Origin: Pontibacter fetidus | Lineage (GTDB): Bacteria > Bacteroidota > Bacteroidia > Cytophagales > Hymenobacteraceae | Reading direction: 5' to 3' | Length of the DNA stretch: 64,000 nucleotides | Assembly (NCBI RefSeq): GCF_010119545.1 | Contig: NZ_JAAEAA010000010.1 | Span: 80,872-144,871, forward strand | Shown: piece after piece, positions 61,295 to 64,000 of the stretch | How the letters are laid out: every line of letters starts with the position of its first letter | Position numbering within the stretch: position 1 is the first letter of the stretch | Notes under the pieces: model-generated | What the model was told of the DNA's origin: nothing | Database searches by the model: none | What the model saw: the letters and a program-made list of their open reading frames with translations, nothing else | Position numbers and translations under genes: made by a program

Positions 61295-61295
61295 G
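61288..61295 (+). promoter_or_regulatory. -7 element (TATTTTTG) for the FtsB-like gene inside the eno terminator tail
   Basis: An exact TAnnTTTG match lies 28 bases before the ATG and overlaps the terminator T tract. No clear -33 is found. Confidence 0.45.
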
Positions 61296-61323
61296 TGTAA
61301 GTACTTTTAGCCCACGTGTTCCT

Positions 61324-61623
61324 ATGATCAAGCGCATCCCTAAATTTTTCCGCAGCTTTTACTTTATCACAACAGCTTTGTTTGTGGTATGGATGCTCTT
61401 TTTCGACTCTAACGACTTTGTAACGCAGTACCAGATGAGCAAACAGTTGAGCGATTTGGAAGATGTGAGAGAAGACTATGTGCACAAAATGGAGGAAGTG
61501 GAAAAGGACCGTAAAGCCCTGATGGGAAATGCTGATTTGCTGGAAAAGTACGCCCGCGAAAAATACCTGATGAAGCGCCCGAATGAAGACGTTTTCATTA
61601 TAGTGCCTAAGGAAGAAGAGTAG
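61324..61623 (+). CDS. FtsB/DivIC-type septum formation initiator
   Basis: The protein has 99 residues. A short basic cytoplasmic start is followed by one membrane helix (FYFITTALFVVWMLFF, about residues 12-27) and a coiled coil (about 40-75). The conserved tail reads LLEKYAREKYLMKRPNEDVFII. This is the layout of the DivIC/FtsB family, which links FtsL and FtsQ in the divisome. Position after eno is typical, since ftsB follows eno in many bacteria. Confidence 0.9.
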   Translation: MIKRIPKFFRSFYFITTALFVVWMLFFDSNDFVTQYQMSKQLSDLEDVREDYVHKMEEVEKDRKALMGNADLLEKYAREKYLMKRPNEDVFIIVPKEEE

Positions 61624-61655
61624 GGCTATAATTAAGATTCTATAGTTTAAAATGG

Positions 61656-61683
61656 AGCTGTTCTTATGAACAGCTTTTGATTT
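61656..61683 (+). terminator. Terminator after the FtsB-like gene
   Basis: AGCTGTTC and GAACAGCT form a perfect 8-bp stem with a TTAT loop and a T-rich tail (TTTGATTTG). Confidence 0.75.
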
Positions 61684-61768
61684 GTATAGAAATGTAATTC
61701 TTTACATCTATAAATTACTCGTCAGATTCTGATTAAACTTATCCCTTACTCCCTGCCTAAATAATTCG

Positions 61769-61776
61769 TAACTTTG
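61769..61776 (+). promoter_or_regulatory. -7 element (TAACTTTG) for hscA
   Basis: TAACTTTG matches TAnnTTTG, 50 bases before the chosen ATG at 61827. An AACTATAGTT palindrome (61791-61800) lies in the leader. Confidence 0.55.
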
Positions 61777-61826
61777 CGCCAATGTGCTGCAACTATAGTT
61801 TGCGGCCTCACCTAAGTATAGATACT

Positions 61827-63689
61827 ATGGCAAAAGTTGCAATAAACCTTTCTACTGGCTCCATTCAGCAGGAAGAAGTTATAGTAGGTATAGATCTGGG
61901 CACAACCAACAGTCTGGTGGCCTACATCCATCCTGAAGATAAAACACCCATCGCTATAAATGACCAGGGCCGCGGAACAATTGTGCCGTCGGTAGTGCAT
62001 TTTACCCAAACCGGCGAAACTATAGTTGGCACTGAAGCTAAAGACTACCTGACCACTGACCCGGCCAATACTATTTACTCGGTTAAGCGCCTGCTTGGCA
62101 AGTCGTATAAAGATGTTGGTGAGCACAAAGATTACTTTGGTTATAAGATCATCGACGATGACAGCGAAGGCCTGGTAAAGATCAGAGTAGGAGATAAGTT
62201 TTATTCACCTATCGAGCTGTCGGCGGAGATATTGAAGGAGTTACGTGAACGTGCAGAACACTCCCTGAAAACACCAGTTAATCGTGCTGTTATAACCGTG
62301 CCAGCATACTTTAATGATTCGCAGCGCCAGGCAACCCGCGATGCCGGTAAACTGGCTGGTCTGGAAGTACTGCGTATAGTTAACGAACCTACTGCGGCAG
62401 CGCTGGCTTATGGTATTGGCATTGACCCGGACGAAGAGAAAACCGTTGCAGTCTACGATCTGGGTGGCGGTACATTTGATATTTCAATCCTGAGCATCCA
62501 CCAGGGCATTTTTGAAGTGCTCTCTACCAACGGCGATACTTACCTGGGAGGTGATGACTTTGACAGAGCCATTATCAACCACTGGATTCAGGAAAACCAG
62601 CTTATTGCTGATACGGTAAACGAAGACAAGAACCTGCAGCAGGAGCTGCGCCTGAAAGCCGAGGAAGCTAAAAGAACACTGAGCTCTCAGCCTGTATATA
62701 CCGGAACTATAAACGGAACTATAGATTGCCATTTAGAGCGCCATACGTTTGAAACGCTGATTGCTCCAATTGTAGCCCGAACTATAGAAAGCTGCCGCAT
62801 GGCCATGGCTGACGCCAAACTACAGACCGAGCAGATCGATGCTGTGATCATGGTAGGTGGTTCTACGCGTGTGCCAATGGTGTACGAAGCGGTATCTAAC
62901 TTCTTTGGAAAGCAAGCCAATAACTCCCTTAATCCGGATGAAGTTGTATCCCTGGGAGCTGCCATTCAAGCCGACATACTGGCTGGTAACCGTAAAGATA
63001 TTCTGCTGCTAGATGTAACGCCGCTTACGCTGGGTATCGAAACTATGGGAGGCCTGATGGACTCTATTATCCCTAGAAACTCTAAAATACCAACCAAGGC
63101 AGGCCGACAATATACCACATCTGTAGATGGTCAGGTGAACATGAAAATTTCGGTATACCAGGGCGAGCGCGACCTGGTGAAAGAGAACCGTAAACTGGCA
63201 GAGTTCGACCTGAAAGGCATACCAGCCATGCCAGCGGGCTTCCCTAAAGTGGACGTGAACTTTATTCTGAATGCGGACGGAATTCTGAAAGTGGAAGCTA
63301 TTGAGCTACGCTCCGGTGTGCGCCAGGAGGTAGAAGTAAAGCCACAGTACGGCCTGACAGATGAACAGGTAGAACAGATGTTGATGGACTCGATCACGCA
63401 CGCTAGAGAAGACGTTTCTACCCGTATGGTAATAGAGGCTCGTACTACCGCTGAGCAAATGATTTACCAGGTAGAGCGCTTTATAGAGAAAAATGGCCAA
63501 CACCTGACCTCTGAAGAAATTGAACTTACCAAAACCAATGTGCAGAATCTGAAAAATGTATTGCCTAGTGGTGATAAAGATTCTATACTTAAAGCAGTAG
63601 ATACACTGGAAGAGCAGACAAGTCCATTTGCAGAACGTGTTATGCAGATATCTATTAAGCAGGCAATGGCCGGTAAGAAGATCGAGTGA
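61827..63689 (+). CDS. hscA: Hsp70-family chaperone, HscA-like (Fe-S cluster assembly)
   Basis: The protein has 620 residues from MAKVAINLSTGSIQQEE; an upstream in-frame ATG at 61782 adds 15 unlikely residues. Hsp70 motifs are GIDLGTTNSLVA, SVKRLLGKSYKDV, NEPTAAALAYG, VYDLGGGTFDISIL, GDTYLGGDDFD and VGGSTRVPMV. The offset N-terminus, the short length and the lack of the EEVD-like acidic tail of DnaK point to HscA, the IscU-dependent chaperone. No iscS, iscU, hscB or fdx gene is nearby, so the pathway is inferred from family resemblance. The 3' flank has been reached by an insertion sequence. Confidence 0.88.
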   Translation: MAKVAINLSTGSIQQEEVIVGIDLGTTNSLVAYIHPEDKTPIAINDQGRGTIVPSVVHFTQTGETIVGTEAKDYLTTDPANTIYSVKRLLGKSYKDVGEHKDYFGYKIIDDDSEGLVKIRVGDKFYSPIELSAEILKELRERAEHSLKTPVNRAVITVPAYFNDSQRQATRDAGKLAGLEVLRIVNEPTAAALAYGIGIDPDEEKTVAVYDLGGGTFDISILSIHQGIFEVLSTNGDTYLGGDDFDRAIINHWIQENQLIADTVNEDKNLQQELRLKAEEAKRTLSSQPVYTGTINGTIDCHLERHTFETLIAPIVARTIESCRMAMADAKLQTEQIDAVIMVGGSTRVPMVYEAVSNFFGKQANNSLNPDEVVSLGAAIQADILAGNRKDILLLDVTPLTLGIETMGGLMDSIIPRNSKIPTKAGRQYTTSVDGQVNMKISVYQGERDLVKENRKLAEFDLKGIPAMPAGFPKVDVNFILNADGILKVEAIELRSGVRQEVEVKPQYGLTDEQVEQMLMDSITHAREDVSTRMVIEARTTAEQMIYQVERFIEKNGQHLTSEEIELTKTNVQNLKNVLPSGDKDSILKAVDTLEEQTSPFAERVMQISIKQAMAGKKIE

Positions 63690-63700
63690 GAAATTTTATA

Positions 63701-63720
63701 CCCCTCTTGAGAGGGCAGGG
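63701..63720. repeat. Intergenic repeat copy B, interrupted by the insertion sequence
   Basis: CCCCTCTTGAGAGGGCAGGG equals the first part of the repeat at 3724-3750 with one G fewer. The downstream GGTGTGT part is missing and is replaced by TCGTTAAG, the probable insertion-sequence end. Confidence 0.65.
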
Positions 63721-64000
63721 TCGTTAAGTTCTAATGTATTTAGCCATCAGTGTTATTTTGTTGGCAAAAGCTGTGATCGCATCCTTCATAGAGTGGAAGC
63801 TACATTTTCTGGCGATGTTCAAGGCTATATTTTTCAATAGGGACAGGTTTTCCGGTGCCTGTCCCTTGCGGACCCCGTTCTTATCTTCCTTTAACGTGAC
63901 ATCTTTCTCCCAATGTACCCGGTTTTCAATTCCCCAATGCCCCCGGATAGCTGCTGCCAGCATTGCTGCATCTGCGTTTGTGTAGCTGCAAATGTAATAG
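63716..64000. mobile_element. ISAs1-family insertion sequence, right-edge fragment
   Basis: The element enters from the right edge. Its inner end is placed at about CAGGGTCGTTAAG (63716 or shortly after) because the flanking repeat breaks there, and because ISAs1-type ends commonly begin CAGGG (recollection). The transposase stop codon lies only about 10 bases from this end, normal for compact elements. The other end and the target duplication lie outside the window. Confidence 0.65.
63724..64000 (-). CDS. ISAs1-family DDE transposase, C-terminal part (N-terminus beyond right edge)
   Basis: The open frame runs from the edge to the stop at 63724-63726, about 91 residues. It shows the ISAs1 C-terminal signature: YYICSYTNADAAMLAAAIRG, then HWGIENRVHWEKDVTLKED with the last catalytic Glu in GIEN, and APENLSLLKNIALNIARK. 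The frame is intact so far as visible. Whether the element is active cannot be judged from this end. Confidence 0.9.
   Translation of the reverse strand, partial: YYICSYTNADAAMLAAAIRGHWGIENRVHWEKDVTLKEDKNGVRKGQAPENLSLLKNIALNIARKCSFHSMKDAITAFANKITLMAKYIRT

Noticed and set aside
63628..63985. Plus-strand frames of 70 and 83 residues at the right end
   Set aside because: They are antisense to the transposase, which matches the ISAs1 C-terminus.

Overview
The window comes from a Bacteroidota chromosome, most likely order Cytophagales, family Hymenobacteraceae, and it looks Pontibacter-like. The family call is inference from gene content and repeat style; no search was run. Phylum evidence: promoters of the form TTG/TTTG-N19..21-TAnnTTTG, almost no Shine-Dalgarno sequences, surface lipoproteins beside a TonB-dependent receptor, LytTR and propeller-type two-component proteins, and a C-minus ribosomal protein L36.

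Region 1 (1-27 kb) is ordinary housekeeping and accessory chromosome. In order it holds: a B12-binding radical SAM protein cut by the left edge; small membrane and hydrophilic proteins; an intergenic repeat island (3.2-4.0 kb); a cobalamin riboswitch driving a BtuB-like receptor and a BtuG-like beta-propeller lipoprotein; a 3-methyladenine glycosylase; a GT39-type membrane glycosyltransferase; a Ser/Asn-rich repeat protein; a THUMP-like methyltransferase; a DUF4397 lipoprotein; S-adenosylhomocysteinase; a propeller histidine kinase with a LytTR regulator; a GT4 glycosyltransferase; a SigR/RsrA-like sigma and anti-sigma pair leading into gmk-nadD; frr and pyrH; a biotin carrier protein; and an M1 aminopeptidase.

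Region 2 (27-58.8 kb) is the transcription/translation super-cluster: tRNA-Tyr, -Gly and -Thr, tuf, tRNA-Trp, secE, nusG, rplKAJL, rpoBC, a DUF3467 gene, the str genes (rpsL, rpsG, fusA, rpsJ), then a complete S10-spc-alpha series from rplC to rplQ with secY, map, infA, rpmJ and rpoA. Internal promoters lie before rpsL, rplC and probably rpsH.

Region 3 (58.8-64 kb) holds carA, eno, a FtsB/DivIC-type division protein, an HscA-type Hsp70, and the C-terminal end of an ISAs1-family transposase entering from the right edge. That element appears to have inserted into a copy of an intergenic repeat also present near 3.73 kb.

The most unusual feature belongs to no gene. The palindrome AACTATAGTT and its 7-base half AACTATA/TATAGTT are scattered through the whole window, about 110 copies of the 7-mer by hand count where roughly 8 are expected by chance. 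They lie in spacers, in terminator stems and inside conserved genes, where they appear to dictate the codons chosen for Ile-Val and Thr-Ile pairs. A sister word, AAGTATA/TATACTT, is also over-represented. The pattern resembles the HIP1 palindrome of cyanobacteria in style but not in sequence.
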